This document shows positions 50,268 to 62,381 of a stretch of 64,000 nt of DNA, in pieces. A program made the position numbers and the translations under genes. This DNA comes from Bemisia tabaci (lineage: Eukaryota; Arthropoda; Insecta; Hemiptera; Aleyrodidae): positions 69,373,660 through 69,437,659 of the forward strand of contig NC_092793.1 in the NCBI RefSeq assembly GCF_918797505.1, given 5' to 3'. The notes under the pieces are model-generated. The model was not told the DNA's origin, ran no database searches, and saw only the letters and a program-made list of their open reading frames with translations. Position 1 is the stretch's first letter. Every line of letters begins with the position of its first letter.

Positions 50268-53200
50268 ATGAGCATGAAAAAAGGATTTCTCGGGCGCAAA
50301 GCAGCAGGCGTGGAAAATACATTTTTGGTGAGAGTAAACAAGATATTTCATGACTTAGCGGCTGGCTATTCCCGAGACAGGAGCCGGACGAAGCGCTGGG
50401 CCAGTGCTCTCCTTTGCGTGTTTTTACAGTTTTGCTCAGCTTTGCTCACAATCGGTATGATAGTAGGCGCCAACTCACTTTATGATTTTTTCCAGCGTTT
50501 GGGTAGTTTCGCCTGTTTCCTCACCGTTCAAGGCATGTGCCTTTTCTACGTTCTGCGAGGGAGGAAGCTCACAGCCATGTGCTACAAGATGGGTGAGAAG
50601 TGGATGCATTACCAAAGGAATGTCCGATCCCCCGCAGGTATCGAGGTTCTGACCCATTGCGAGAAAAAAATGCACCTCATTTTCTATTCTCTATCGATTA
50701 GTTCATTTTTTTGTTTCATTTCCTACGCACTCTATCCGATTTTTCGATATCACTTCTTGAATGGAAGAAAAGGTCAGATCGGTTACCCGATGAAAGTAAC
50801 AGTTCCTTTCGAGTCTTCTACCAATGCTGGGTTCTGTGTGTACGTGATAATGTGCGCCTGTATTGCGTACTATTGCATTCTCCTGTCAACTTTTTCGACT
50901 ATATTCCTGGGTATGTTCTGCACGTTGGAGGCAGCCTTCAAACTAAATGGCATATTCTACGCGCGATTTGATTTCAATAGGCCAAGGCGCGCAGGTCAAC
51001 GTAAAACTAAAGTCAACTCAGAGCACTTGGAAGACATCAATCGACGATGGAATGTGGCAAGATTGGTTCTGAACATCAACGAACATCAAAAACTTTACAG
51101 GTAATACCGAAATTGACACCCACACCTTAATTATTTTGTAAAAACATGATCGCAGGGGGATGGGAGAGCGCATATCGACGGTGAAACTACCAAACCACGT
51201 ATCTCGGTTTGCGACGTCGCAGACTTCCTGTCATACTTTATTTTTTAAATGAAAAACTACTTAACATCCAGTCTTGAAAATTTCTGTGATTTTTCCTCTT
51301 TGTGCGGAGAAAATTCCGTGAAAATTTCAAGGAATGATATTGATTTGGTCGACTTCAAAAAAATAAAATGCGAGCGTAGATTTTTAAAGACCGCAAACGA
51401 GATACGTGGTTTGGTAGTTTCACCGTCGATATGCCTCCCCCGTTTACAGGAAAAAAGGGGGAAGGAAAAGGGAAGAAAGTAGTAGTAGTAAGGAGGAAGG
51501 AAGGAACGGACGAAAGAAGGAGGAAGGACGCCCAGATTTAGTAATTTATTCGTAACAAATTGGCTCTAACTGCAGTTAAGCAGAATCTATAAAATTTCGA
51601 AAATTTTCTGAAAGGAGCCCAACGGACCCCCTGCCGCCCCTCCCTTTCGAAGTGTCTGGATTCGCCTATGAAACATGGTCATACTGCCGTCTTCAGCAAA
51701 AACGCCGTAGCTCCGTTCTAGATTTGTTCAGCTTTTTTTTTTTGACAAATGTTTCATTACCGCATTTACGACCATTTGGACGTAGTTCTACCAAAGAGAC
51801 CTATGTGGAAGTGAGAAATATGGGGTGTGCTCGTTAGTTCTCTTGCGTAAGAGTAGATGAGAATAATAAAGCGCCAGTGACGTCAGCGGCAATGAAGGAG
51901 ACCTCGCTCCGCCGGGAGATCGTCGTGCGACTCATCTAACTCATGAGCCCTGTCCACAAGGCTCTCTTGCCCTGCCCGCGGCTCATGACTCCCGCATTCA
52001 GTTGGCACATAGGTCTGTTTGATAGAATGCAATATCCCGCTTTTCCAATTCTTCAAAAGGAACCACGCCCACTTTTACATTGCTTCTTATGCAGCTTCCA
52101 AGAGCACACCCCATATTTCTCACCTCCACATAGGTCTGTTTGGTAGAAATACGTCCATTTATCCTTTTTCATTCTAAAATAATTGTGTCGTGCCAGTGAA
52201 AATTCGAATTTACAAAACGAAGTTTCTTAGTGATCAGGTTTTCTCGTAATAGAACAGTATGTGTGGAAGCAAAATGCAAAGTCTTGATTGGACTAATGGC
52301 GTTTTTCCTGAGGCCGGCAGCATAGCGTTCATTCTTTCATTCTCAAGAAGAATATTAGAAGGCTGACGAAGTTAAACTAACGTCCCTGGTACCGCAACTT
52401 TGGATCAGGAAGCCCCTGGTAAAAATTGGCAGTAGAATGTGTGCTCCAAAATACTATAGACCTAAAGCCGGCTGTAAGATTTCCAATAGCTTCTGTAGCC
52501 GGCTGTACAATTTCTTATAGCCTTTTATAGCCGATGGCAATTAAACAACAACCAGACGATAAAGTTTATGCTAAACGTTATGAAATACGGATACTAGGAC
52601 TTAGTTAGTTTTTGGACTACCGCTCTCTTTTTGTGCCGTAGTATCTCGATTTAATTTGCGAGGAAAGCTCCGTACTTTTGAAGATGCATTCATAATATGT
52701 TGGAGCGCCTTCAATTTCTTATGATACTGTGCAATACCTCTGGTGTGAAATAGTTGCTTCAGACGCCGTGGCACGCTGCGGCGCGGCGGGCGGGCAGAGA
52801 GCGCGGAACGCGCATTGGCGCCTACAAACCTAACAGGGATACTTCACGCATTGCGCAATACGTGAAGTATCCCTGTTAGGTTTGTAGGCGCCAGTGCGTC
52901 GCCGCTCCGCTTTGTGTTAGGCTCTAATATTTAATCTCTTGGAGTCAGCGTTTTTCAACTCATGATTTTGAAATGTTTTCACACTCTGTATGGACTATTC
53001 TCATTTTAATTGATGAAAAAAAAAATATGTTTTAAAGGAAAATATAATGTGTGTTTTGTAAATATTAAGGTAGTTCCGTATCAAACTTAAGTACCTAATG
53101 ATTTCCAAAGCTCACGAATTTCTACACAATTTCTTCTAGCCTTTTATAGCCAATGGCGATAAAGTGTAAAGCCCGGCGATAGGAACTATAGCCCGACTGT

Positions 53201-56200
53201 ACACTTTTTTATAGCTTCGTATAGCTCGGCTATATGATTTGCTCCGCTTTCTACAGTCAGTTATGATTTTCAATAGCCTTCTTTAGTCGGCTATAGGAAC
53301 TCCTATGGTATTTTGAAACGCAGCTCCTATCGCAAATTTTTACCAAGGGCAGCCTGGCCATGACTGAGAAAGGAATACATTGATTCGAGAAGTTCTCTTT
53401 CCATACATAAAAACGCAAGTTGTGAATGTTATGAAATAACTATACTATTAATCAAACATCATTTTATTACATATTGAACCACTGAAGTTTTATAATGAAA
53501 ATAACTCAATAAAAATGCAGGGCATGAAAAAAGCAGCAATCGCGACTTCATAACGTCGTTTTTGTGCCGAAAAGCTCATTCAAATCTCGCTCGACCGAAA
53601 AGGTCTGAGATATTGATCTTGAATTAATACCCACATTCAGGAACATCTTTTCGCAAGCATTTTATTGATATGGATACCTCAGTCTTTGGACATAAAGTGT
53701 GAGTGAAAATAAATTCACTACCCTCAAGGAGTTCAATACTTGCCACTAAAACAAAGACGTTTCATAAACCATCTTTAATAAGGCGCTTATGACACCAAAA
53801 GCATTACACATATGTAGGAAGACAAAAATGCGATGTAAAAAAAGTATGCAGCTGTAAAATATAATATGTGTGTGCGATACTTGTTACTTGTTTATGCTAT
53901 TTGTGGCGGTTATACGTTTACGGCCAATGACATGGTGCAAAGCTATTTCTCATAACAGTTCCACGCTCGCTGATCTATGAACAGTGAATCCTGTTCTGCA
54001 GTATGAAAAAAGGGCCAAAAGAACTACATATAATTTGAACAGAGCGATGTATACCTAATCAATGGTGAGCAATTTAAAACTGATGCTCGTACAAATTTCA
54101 GGGTGGCAGATGGTTTGAAATCATTAACAAGAGAAACGCTTTTAATAATGTACACTGGAGCTATAGTGGCAGTCGCTTTCAGTTCGTTTGTATTCGTCGT
54201 GGTGCGTAAACAGTTTTAATTATTTGTTTCGCTACAAGCCATCATCCTATTTACAAGTGTAGATAACTAAAATACACAAATCATACTCTATTATACAAAA
54301 TCTTGAGAGCAGCGAATCATGTTAATCATATCACCACGCGGGTCGATTATTGAATCGTTATCGAGTCAGCTCGATCGATAAATCCATATCTTGGCAATGC
54401 TTTTTATCGATCAAGGTCATTCAATATCGATAAATCCCTATCTTGGCAATGCTTTTTATCGATCAAGGTCATTCGATATATATTCAACAATCGACCCGCT
54501 GGTTTTGCATCCCTCCCTCCCCCCCCCCCCCCCCCCCGGTGACTGCTTTCCCTCAATATTACTGAAATAGATGTAAAAGTATGTACCAGTTTACCATTTT
54601 TACTCAATCGAATCCAGTTGCCCCTTTTTCTTGCGTTGTTATTAATGAATCCCAGAATCCCAGAATCCCAAGAGTATTTCCTGAAAATTCTTGGCAAATA
54701 TTTAAGGTATAGATAATATTCTTTAGATAAAATGTATAATAAAATGCAAGAGTTTTGAAATTCTATGAATGAGAGGGGGTTTCTTTTCTTTCATCATCAA
54801 CGTGATGAACGGTTTTTCGAATTTCGTCGTATGATGTCCGAGAAATATGTATCCGAATTGCGCTGATTGAAAAAACGACGAGATCTATTTCACGGAAAAA
54901 ATAAAATTGCTGATTTAAAAATTTTGTAGTACTTTGAAAGAAGTGTGCGACATGTTTCAATAAAGGTTTTACATTAAAGAAAATGCTAATTCAACCAGAC
55001 CTTGGAACAAGGTGGAGAAATGGAGCTGGGTCCACACCATCTATCCACCTTGTTACATACAGTTCGGGCCACTTCTTTGGTTTTTTTTTCTCATTTGTTA
55101 CTAATATATTAACTTAATTACATAATACTTGATTGAATGCTTCAGGCGCCCGACCGTCATGCCCAGACGACAACAGTTATCGTCATTCCTTCGCTCCACA
55201 TATTCCTTTTTTACTACATGTCTTCAAGAGTTACTTTGGCTGTAAGTATAAAAGCAATAAAAGCAACATAATTCAGTAAAAATGAAGGATTAAATGCTTG
55301 AAAATTCCATGCAAAATTCCAAACAAATTGAGTTCGATAAGCTCAATAGCTCAAGCTCGAGCTCAGTCCGCGAACCGACCGATGTTTTTGCCCAGTCCGT
55401 AAATTGGGCAGCCACCTCGCGGTCCAACCGGTCTAAAGTCTTGATTGTGCGCCAGTCAGCCGATAGTTAAGCTTTGCTGCAATCCGTACGCTGACCAAAT
55501 AATGTAACCGAAGAATGGAAAAATTATTTTATCGGGGAAAACGAGGCAACGCTGGAATGCTCTTGAAGTGTCGAAACCCAACATGGGCCTTTAAGGTCCC
55601 ATTATTCGATGCCGCGATTATTTTAACGCGAGTTCGAATAATCGCACCACACACGGTGCACCCGGCGTCGGACGCATATTGGCGCCTGCAAGACTGCATG
55701 AATACTTCGCGCATCGCGCCAAATGCAGTGCAGTCGGTCAGTTGGCCCGACGCGCGTATTAGCGCCTACACGACTGTAGAAATACTTCATGCATTGCGCG
55801 CACTGCACGGTGCGCGCTTTATCGTTGTAATTTCTCCGTATCAGACCCACCACCCGCGGTGCAGTGGACACAATATCCGACCCGTGCACATACGACGGGA
55901 GTCTGCAATCCTCGAGGGATCGTGGGAATTTTCCTGCGTTCTGTAAACTGTTCCGTCATTAAGTACACCTCGTCGCACCTCATCTACTGGTCCTTCAGAC
56001 GAATCAATCATCAAAATTTGCCAGTTTTGAAGAGTGGGGGACATTGATCGATTTCTGACGAACATTTCTCGAGATTTTTAACGGGATTTAAAACTATCAA
56101 AATGAAAACCAAAACAAATTAGCGCATGGATTGCATTTAAAATTAACGGCCCGTCGGCGTAATTTTTAGAGAACTTTACTCTTTATTGTGTGTGCAATTT

Positions 56201-57491
56201 TTTACATGTCCTCTAGTAAAAATTTACTCAGGTTCGATAATAGCTTTGAGAATTCAACTTTTGAAGTGTAGAACGGGTCTAAAGGCATCTATTTTCGTTG
56301 TCCAGTTATAGCGCTACATTATTATGTACAAAAAATTGCCTAGTAAATAAAAATATTAAAAAAAAATCAAACTTTTGAGTCAGTCCGTGGACTGGCTGGC
56401 CAGTTCACGATATGGACAAAATCGTTATCCAGCGCCCGGACTGGGTATACCGGTGGTAACTTGTGGACTGATTGTTGAAATTGATAGACAAAGCTTTAGA
56501 CAAAGAGGACATACCTAGTTAGTATGGAGCGATCTTTTTGGTTAATTTGCGTGCGGTTCTTATAGACTAAGGGGGTAAATGATGGTCTGACTATAGGGTC
56601 TCTAGTGGGTTGCCGATAGTCAGTTCATTACCTATAACTCCTTTGTCCATTGCAACCGGCCGCTTCCACCAATAGCTTCCTACATATCCTTTTTGTCTTC
56701 TTTGTCTATAGCTATGTCTATCAATTTCAACAATAGCCCGCTGTCTTCAAAAAAGTTGCACAGTCTCCGGACTGGGTAGTTTCCCCAATGGGGTGTAACA
56801 CAAACATACAGACGTGCTGTAGTTATAACATATTATGTAATTGTTTACGAAGAAAAAAAAAGTCATATTTATCAGACCCTGAGACTATCGAAAGTGAATA
56901 AGACTCTCCATTTTGTTTCTTACAGTGTGAATCAACTGCAGACATTCTTTATTCTGAGCACATGAAACTTGTTAGAAATGGGTCCGGTGTCGATTCGAAG
57001 GTGTTCATGTTCATTTTGATGCGATCTCAAAAGCCGGTGATTTTCGAAGCGGGGCGAATCCGTAAACTGACTCTGGAAAATTATGTTTCGGTAAATTTAA
57101 TATTGGTTTATTTCAGAGTATTTCACCTATCGAAACACGATTGAATCCATGCTTTAATTAATACGTACAATACCGTCGTTTAAGAGGTTCGACCAATTTT
57201 GATTGATATTACAAATTTTGAAAGGAACACTGAGGAAGGTACATTATTTCCTCTCAAAAATACTCTCCTCATGCTCCACTTGTATGCTTTGGGATTTACA
57301 TAAACTTTCAAAGAAAAATGATTGTGTGCGCAAACTTCTGCCTATAAAATGTTGATTTTTTTCGTAGGAAATTAGGAATTACTATCGTTTTTTTCCTTTT
57401 TAAAAAATGTCTCGTTTATTTTTGTTTCCAGTATCTTCAGAACGTATATTCTTTTATGACGCTGCTTTATTCGGTAAACCAAAAATCTTAA
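50268..57491 (+). CDS. Odorant receptor, second of three in tandem (five exons, complete)
   Basis: Insect 7tm_6 odorant receptor. Exons: 50268-51100, 54102-54201, 55146-55241, 56926-57090 and 57432-57491. Phases are 2,0,0,0, giving 418 codons with TAA (417 aa). Intron positions and phases match the receptor upstream; exon 2 is exactly 100 nt in both, which supports descent from one duplicated gene. Seen: hydrophobic segments near residues 44-67 and 79-97, a third at HLIFYSLSISSFFCFISYAL, a fourth at YVIMCACIAYYCILL, further segments in exons 2 and 3, and the C-terminal signature MFILMRSQKPVIFEAG then LENYVSYLQNVYSFMTLL over exons 4-5. That signature is the most conserved part of this family and is intact. 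Large first intron (3.0 kb) holds an A element, a B element and a MITE. The start ATG is followed closely by a second in-frame ATG (codon 3). Ligand unknown. Confidence 0.9.
51172..51432. mobile_element. Family A element, full length, in odorant receptor 2 intron 1
   Basis: Perfect terminal repeats ATATCGACGGTGAAACTACC / GGTAGTTTCACCGTCGATAT. Starts about 70 bases after the exon 1 donor. Confidence 0.85.
51777..52156. mobile_element. MITE with TGGACGTA ends (T-like family)
   Basis: TGGACGTAGTTCTACCAAAG ... GAGAAATATGGGGTGTGCTC at the left; GAGCACACCCCATATTTCTC ... GGTAGAAATACGTCCA at the right. In odorant receptor 2 intron 1. Confidence 0.8.
52414..53349. mobile_element. Family B element, full length (936 bp)
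   Basis: Starts CCCTGGTAAAAATTGGCAG, ends GCAAATTTTTACCAAGGG; central palindrome at about 52818-52893. In odorant receptor 2 intron 1. Confidence 0.8.
52818..52893. repeat. 76-bp near-perfect palindrome at the core of element B
   Basis: GGCGCCTACAAACCTAACAG runs to the centre ACGCATTGCGCAATACGT and back to CTGTTAGGTTTGTAGGCGCC. Equivalent palindromes sit at 15012-15088 and 43084-43162. Confidence 0.85.
54338..54499. mobile_element. Small foldback with an internal ~60-bp duplication
   Basis: GCGGGTCGATTATTGAAT and ATTCAACAATCGACCCGC are the ends. Between them TATCTTGGCAATGCTTTTTA then TCGATCAAGGTCATTC occurs twice in tandem. Followed by a poly(C) run at about 54520. In odorant receptor 2 intron 2. 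Confidence 0.75.
55515..55850 (-). repeat. Second copy of the 0.5-kb repeat, inverted
   Basis: Minus-strand sequence matches 500-860: the GAACTCGCGTTA...ATAATCG arm, the GGCATCGAATAATGGGACCTTAAAGG block and the GCGTGAAGTATTCATGCAGTCTTGCAGGCGC units. It lies in intron 3 of the second odorant receptor. The long frames overlapping here on both strands are repeat by-products. Confidence 0.6.
56460..56745. mobile_element. Family F element, 285-bp copy
   Basis: Left TGATTGTTGAAATTGATAGAC, right GTCTATCAATTTCAACAATAG; inside is the CAACCGGCCGCTTCCACC block. In intron 3 of the second odorant receptor. Confidence 0.65.
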
Positions 57492-57932
57492 TAATACTGC
57501 GTGAATGCATCGATCTATAGAAGAAATGGATTCCACGTGCAAAGCAAAGAATCCATCTATTTAAAGAAGGTGTTGAACTATTGTGTGATTTCCTGTTAGA
57601 AGATCCAGAACACTAAGATTAAATTAAGACTCCAAAATTTCAAACCTTTGGTATCTTTTAAAAGAAAGGGATTCTACTTGTGGAATCTCTCCGGAGGCTT
57701 TCCAGAAACATGAGATGCGAGGATTCCCTCTCGGTTAAGAAGTAAAAGCACGTATTTTTACCAGTGATAATGAAAAAATTACTTTTTAAGTGTGAAGGTG
57801 CGTCAATGACTCAACCAAAGATTGTGATACGCGTACGTCCGAAAGGAATTGTTGATCCTTCGGGGTATACTCTTTTCTCGCCAAATATATACACAAGTGT
57901 GTCGATCTCAATAAGTACAATTTTTACTATAC

Positions 57933-57938
57933 AATAAA
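57933..57938 (+). promoter_or_regulatory. Possible polyadenylation signal of the second odorant receptor
   Basis: AATAAA about 440 bases after the stop at 57491, in AT-rich sequence. Weak evidence. Confidence 0.2.
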
Positions 57939-58821
57939 TTTGAATTAAGATTATTATAAAATCAATATTTGTATTGAGAGAATAAAAAAATCAATAAATT
58001 CAATCGTATAAATTAACTCAAACCCGTACATGTTCGAAACATCAGAGCAAATCAGGAGAGAAGTAGGGATATTTGTTCTGAATTACACTGAAATATTGAA
58101 ACATTTTGATGTATCAGGAAACCCAAAAGCATTGATAAAGTAAACGTTGCATTGTTTCATCTGTTATAAAAAAAGACAACATCTCCTTTATGAATCGATC
58201 ATGGTCGTGCTGTATTCGAAAGAAAGTGTGTTGATAATCATAGGTGGGAGTATTCTTGATGTGTTGAACGCACGAGCTAATTGCAGTCTGCTACATTAGT
58301 TTTCCAAGGAAATGACCGTTTAATTGCCCGTATTTTGACTATTCGATAAACAAAAGGAAGAATACAGAACTCTGATAAGATCGATGCTATATCCTATTCC
58401 GATCTAGATTCCTATCCTCCATTTCAACAGGGCTCTAATTTTATTAGGGAGATTGCTTTCTTTGCTCTCTCTTCCATTCAGAATGGAGGTTTTTATATTG
58501 TGGATTTATCTAATTACGTATGCATAGTCTCTTTGATTTCAGTGGCCATGTTCCCTGCAGATGGAAAAATCTGCGAGAAGCGTGCGTGGATTTCGTTTTG
58601 TATAATTGGAGCATAAAGGGTCAAATTAAAGGGCACGGCACTTGAAACGGAAGTAATTGTATTTTCCTTGCTTTTTCGTTTTTCACAGATTACGCACTTT
58701 ATCGTCATGATAAGTCTCCTGCATTCGCTTCGTGAAGTATACTAGGGTATAGTTTTGCGCTCAGTCAAAAAGTTTTCCTGGCGATCAGTCGATGCAACCG
58801 GAAATGTTGAATATTTCCGGT

Positions 58822-59052
58822 CACGGAAAAAATTAAATTGCTGATTTAACGATTCAATTGCTAAAAAAGTCACTGCAATATTTCAACGTAGATTTCACAC
58901 AAAAAATGCTACTTTAACCACTCTTGTAAGCTAATTTAATCACGGAGGCCGTTTAGTAGCATTTTTTTGTTGTAAAATCTACATTGAAACATTGCAGCCA
59001 CTTTTTTTTAGCAATTGAATTGTTAAATCAGCAAATAAATTATTTTCGTGTA
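58822..59052. mobile_element. MITE, family G copy 2
   Basis: CACGGAAAAAATTAAATTGC at the left and AATAAATTATTTTCGTG at the right; interior matches 17837-18072. A lone end of the same family is at about 54892-54925. Confidence 0.7.
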
Positions 59053-59683
59053 CTTTTTAAAAACAACGGTTCTTCGATCGGATTTTATTCGATTGGAAAA
59101 TTTTTTTGCCTCATTTTAGGCTGAGACTTCTCTTCGAAATTTTTGCAACCTCCAGAACCTGCTGCGGCAGATCGCCCTAGCTCCGCTCATCCGACAGCGA
59201 GTTTTGAGATCCGGAAGAAAAGTTTCAGTTAATCAGTAAAAATGTGTCCATTTTGAAGTGGGGCATTAAATGACAGCAACCTCTCAGACTGTTGACGAAA
59301 AGGGTTTACTGCTTGCGGGTCGCACGACTAGACTTTACAGATGCATCCTCATCTTAACCATGCATTTAATCGTCTTAAGTTTCTTGAATGAGAAAGCAAA
59401 ATTTGTGATGAATATATCTGCATCTCATAACAAAGGTTTTTAGGGAAGAGTATTTTTATAGAGCCAAACAGGAGAGGCTAAAATAAGTTGGAAGCCTTTT
59501 GAACAAGTTTTCCAAATCTAAATACGATGATTAAGTGTTCAACATTACAGTATGATATAGTAAAATATGCGTATCTTTACCTCGAGTTTCTGAAAAAAAT
59601 TCTAGCTGTCTCTTGTCACCATAAATGTTCCGGAGAGACTAAAAATCGATAACCTCAATGGTATTTCACCACTGGTATTATAA

Positions 59684-59906
59684 ATGGACGTATTTCTGTC
59701 AAACGGAACTAAACGCCAATTTGAGTTCCTTTTGAGGAATTTAGACTGCCGGATAGCGCGTTCTGTCTAACGGAACTAAGCGCCATGGAAAAGCATTGCT
59801 AGCATAGGACGGAATGAGCCCGACGCCCGGTTGCGCCGCCAATCCAAGCCCCCCTCTATCTTCCTAACCCCGTGGCGCTTAGTTCCGTTTGACAGAAATA
59901 CGTCCA
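59684..59906. mobile_element. MITE, family T copy 1
   Basis: TGGACGTATTTCTGTCAAAC and GTTTGACAGAAATACGTCCA are perfect ends. A third partial end, TTCTGTCTAACGGAACTAAG, lies inside, suggesting nesting or internal duplication. Confidence 0.8.
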
Positions 59907-60152
59907 AATGAAATAACATCACTATGGGATAACATCCTCGAGGCACATAAAGAATTTTCCGCGAAAGCTGAATTGATGTTTGGTGTACAAAATTTCGCAA
60001 AATGAATTATTTCCATAAAAAGTATCCTCTGGCAATCTTCAGAATTATGCTTATGAGTACACCCATAAATTTTGTAAGTGCTTTGCAATCCCCAACCTTG
60101 ACCGAGTGACGTAGGCACCGGGTGTAAAGAAAGAGAGTCGGCAACTTACTTA

Positions 60153-60423
60153 TCAACAGTGAAACTTCCAAACCACATACCTCGGTTTGCGACGTTGCAG
60201 ACTTCCATGTCATTATTTATTTTTCATTTGCAGAACTAAAGTTCTCCACAGATATAGTATTCTTAAAAACTTCCGTGGATTTCCTTCCTTGCATGTGCGA
60301 AGCAAATTTTGAATAAACTCAAAGGAATCATGCCGCTTTTTTCTTCTTTGAAAAATTAAAATAGTGTAGAATTTTTTTAAGCACCGTAAATGAGATGCGT
60401 GGTCTGTACGTTTCACAGTCGTT
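60153..60423. mobile_element. Family A element, diverged copy
   Basis: TCAACAGTGAAACTTCCAAA at the left and CGTTTCACAGTCGT at the right; interior GTTTGCGACGTTGCAGACTT. The minus-strand frames here are by-products. Confidence 0.65.
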
Positions 60424-61019
60424 GTACACGAAGAAAAAAAAGCCATAGATATTCGAAAGTTACCACGATAGTAATATTGTGCGGGATTCCGCGGTTGTAG
60501 AAGCGTGGATTTTGGTAAGATATTGATGAGATTAATATAGCATATAACTAACCATGCTCATATTAGTTTTTTGTGCCCAAAGTATCATTACGGTGAACAC
60601 GATAACATCACCGTTTTCATCATTACGATAATCAAAATCCACGGTTCGTACGTCCAGTCGTAACACCCCCCCCCCCCCCCTTCGTGAAATGCTTTCGATG
60701 AGGGGCGGGGCCCCTCTAATGAATTTACTTGGTTGATTACTGTTCCTTTTTCCGTAGTTTTTAGTATGCCAGCGTTTAGAAACATATATTGGGGGCGAGG
60801 ACCCATGGGTTGGACCCATTGGTATGGAGCGGCTATCTAAGATCGTAACTTTTCAGGGAGGGCCACTAGCTTTTGCAAAGGGGAACTAACAGCTCTTGTC
60901 GGGACGCCCTTAGTTACGCCCATGGGGGTGGGGCTTTACAGTTTTTAATTTTTCTACAATATAAAGTGATCATTGGTTGATTCAATGTTTCAATTGTTAA
61001 TTAAAGTGTATGCACCTAA

Positions 61020-61831
61020 CGGGCACACATTTTCGCACCAACCTTCTACAGCCTTCTCTAGCTTTTTTGCTGCGAAATGCATGCAACTTCCTTTCCTCTT
61101 AAAGGAACTATATCTATATCTGCATTGATAAGGAAGCATCATTCAAAAACTCGGCTTCTTATGCTTATTACATCAAATTCAGACTATGGAAAAGGTAAGC
61201 TGTCGCATGATCATACTATACATGCAGTTCTAGGCTGCAGTGCAGTTTGCGCAAAGAATGTGGAGTTCGTGATCTAGAACTGAAACGTCGCCAATTGAAA
61301 AAGTTTTACAAGTACGCCTCTCTGTGCAAATACACTCCGTCATTTTGCAAATAAGTGACGACGTTCTTGTCATGAATGCAACCTCAAGGAAAATACAAGG
61401 TGAAGGCGTTTTTTGCAAGGCTAGAGGTCACTGTCAACGGGCAACATTTCCTCATAGTTGCCCACATGTCACTACGTCCTGATATTCCCTATATTCCAGT
61501 CAAGGCAAGGAGGCATCATCTCCACGATTCAAAGTGCTCTACAGGTAAAAAATATAGTTTTGTTGGATCTGGGAAAATTTAAGTCCGATCTGGTGAGTAC
61601 CAGTATTGCATGTAGAACTTGATCTTTCAATAGGTTATGCTGTCTCTGTCTCCAAAAATCACAAAATCACAAATCAGACTTATTGCAAACCTGAATGTGA
61701 AGGTAAAAGAACTATCTATAGTGGCACACGCCCCAGGAACTTTGACCTCTGAAGAGTCGTACTTGTTCGATTTTAATGAAATTGATATAGAATTGAAACT
61801 AAGAGTGAGCCTGTTCTTCAGATATACCTAA
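61020..61831 (+). other. Stretch of overlapping short coding-like frames, several cysteine-bearing
   Basis: Just upstream of the third odorant receptor, all three forward frames carry protein-like stretches. One reads KECGVRDLELKRRQLKKF and ends in a Cys-rich tail before TAA near 61350. A second covers about 61270-61489 with KIQGEGVFCKARGHCQRA. A third (61376-61582) includes SLRPDIPYIPVKARRHH. After an acceptor-like TAG at 61634 a frame reads TYCKPECEGKRTIYSGTRPR. Donor-like sites occur at 61195 (GTAAGC) and 61543 (GTAAAA). I could not join them into one consistent gene; the one simple join would need a 46-bp intron. Possibly a decayed small secreted-protein gene. Confidence 0.2.
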
Positions 61832-62381
61832 AATAGAAGTTTGATTATCGTTTGATCGATAGTAATGAGGAATGATGACATGGCATTAGGTATGCGATAA
61901 TAGGAATTTTATGAAAATTCCCAAAGACCATACTTCATTGCCCTTCTCCTTTCTGTAGAAGATATTGTGGAAGCTCAATTACACTAAAAATAAGCTCCTT
62001 TTGAATATCAAGAAGACGTTGAATTAAGCACGGCTTTGAAGATACAGTTTACTTGATTCAAAAGAGGCCGGATTGAATCAACTGCCAGTGACGCTTTAAG
62101 TTGTTTCTATCCGATACCTTCTTAAACGAATTAAATCGTCTCATTGTAGCCGTGTTTCATGAAACGACGTCTACTTGATCCGAAGAAAACTTTTTCGGTG
62201 TACAGCTTCGAGGATATCTATTTTTAAAATTTCAAACATGCGAGGGAAATTCACATCATTAAATTTTTTTCCAGTTTTTAGAATCTATTAATTTGCACTT
62301 TTTGAAGACAAGATGTATCACAATCGAGAGGTTCTATTTTCCAGGTAGAGGAAAGCTACCCGCTTGGTGAATCACGAGACA

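Larger units (their letters stand above)
57492..62381. other. Intergenic region between odorant receptors 2 and 3
   Basis: Holds MITEs of families G, T and A, a poly(C) run near 60667-60680, and the overlapping coding-like frames at 61.0-61.8 kb. The stretch 57.5-58.8 kb shows nothing recognisable. Confidence 0.5.

Noticed and set aside
55515..55946. 143-codon + frame
   Set aside because: Lies across the dispersed repeat that also occurs at 0.5 kb; arises from motif units.
13399..60423. Regularly recurring 260-bp blocks as a possible CRISPR-like or satellite array
   Set aside because: Copies are dispersed in both orientations with terminal inverted repeats; they are transposons. No direct-repeat/spacer structure exists in the window.
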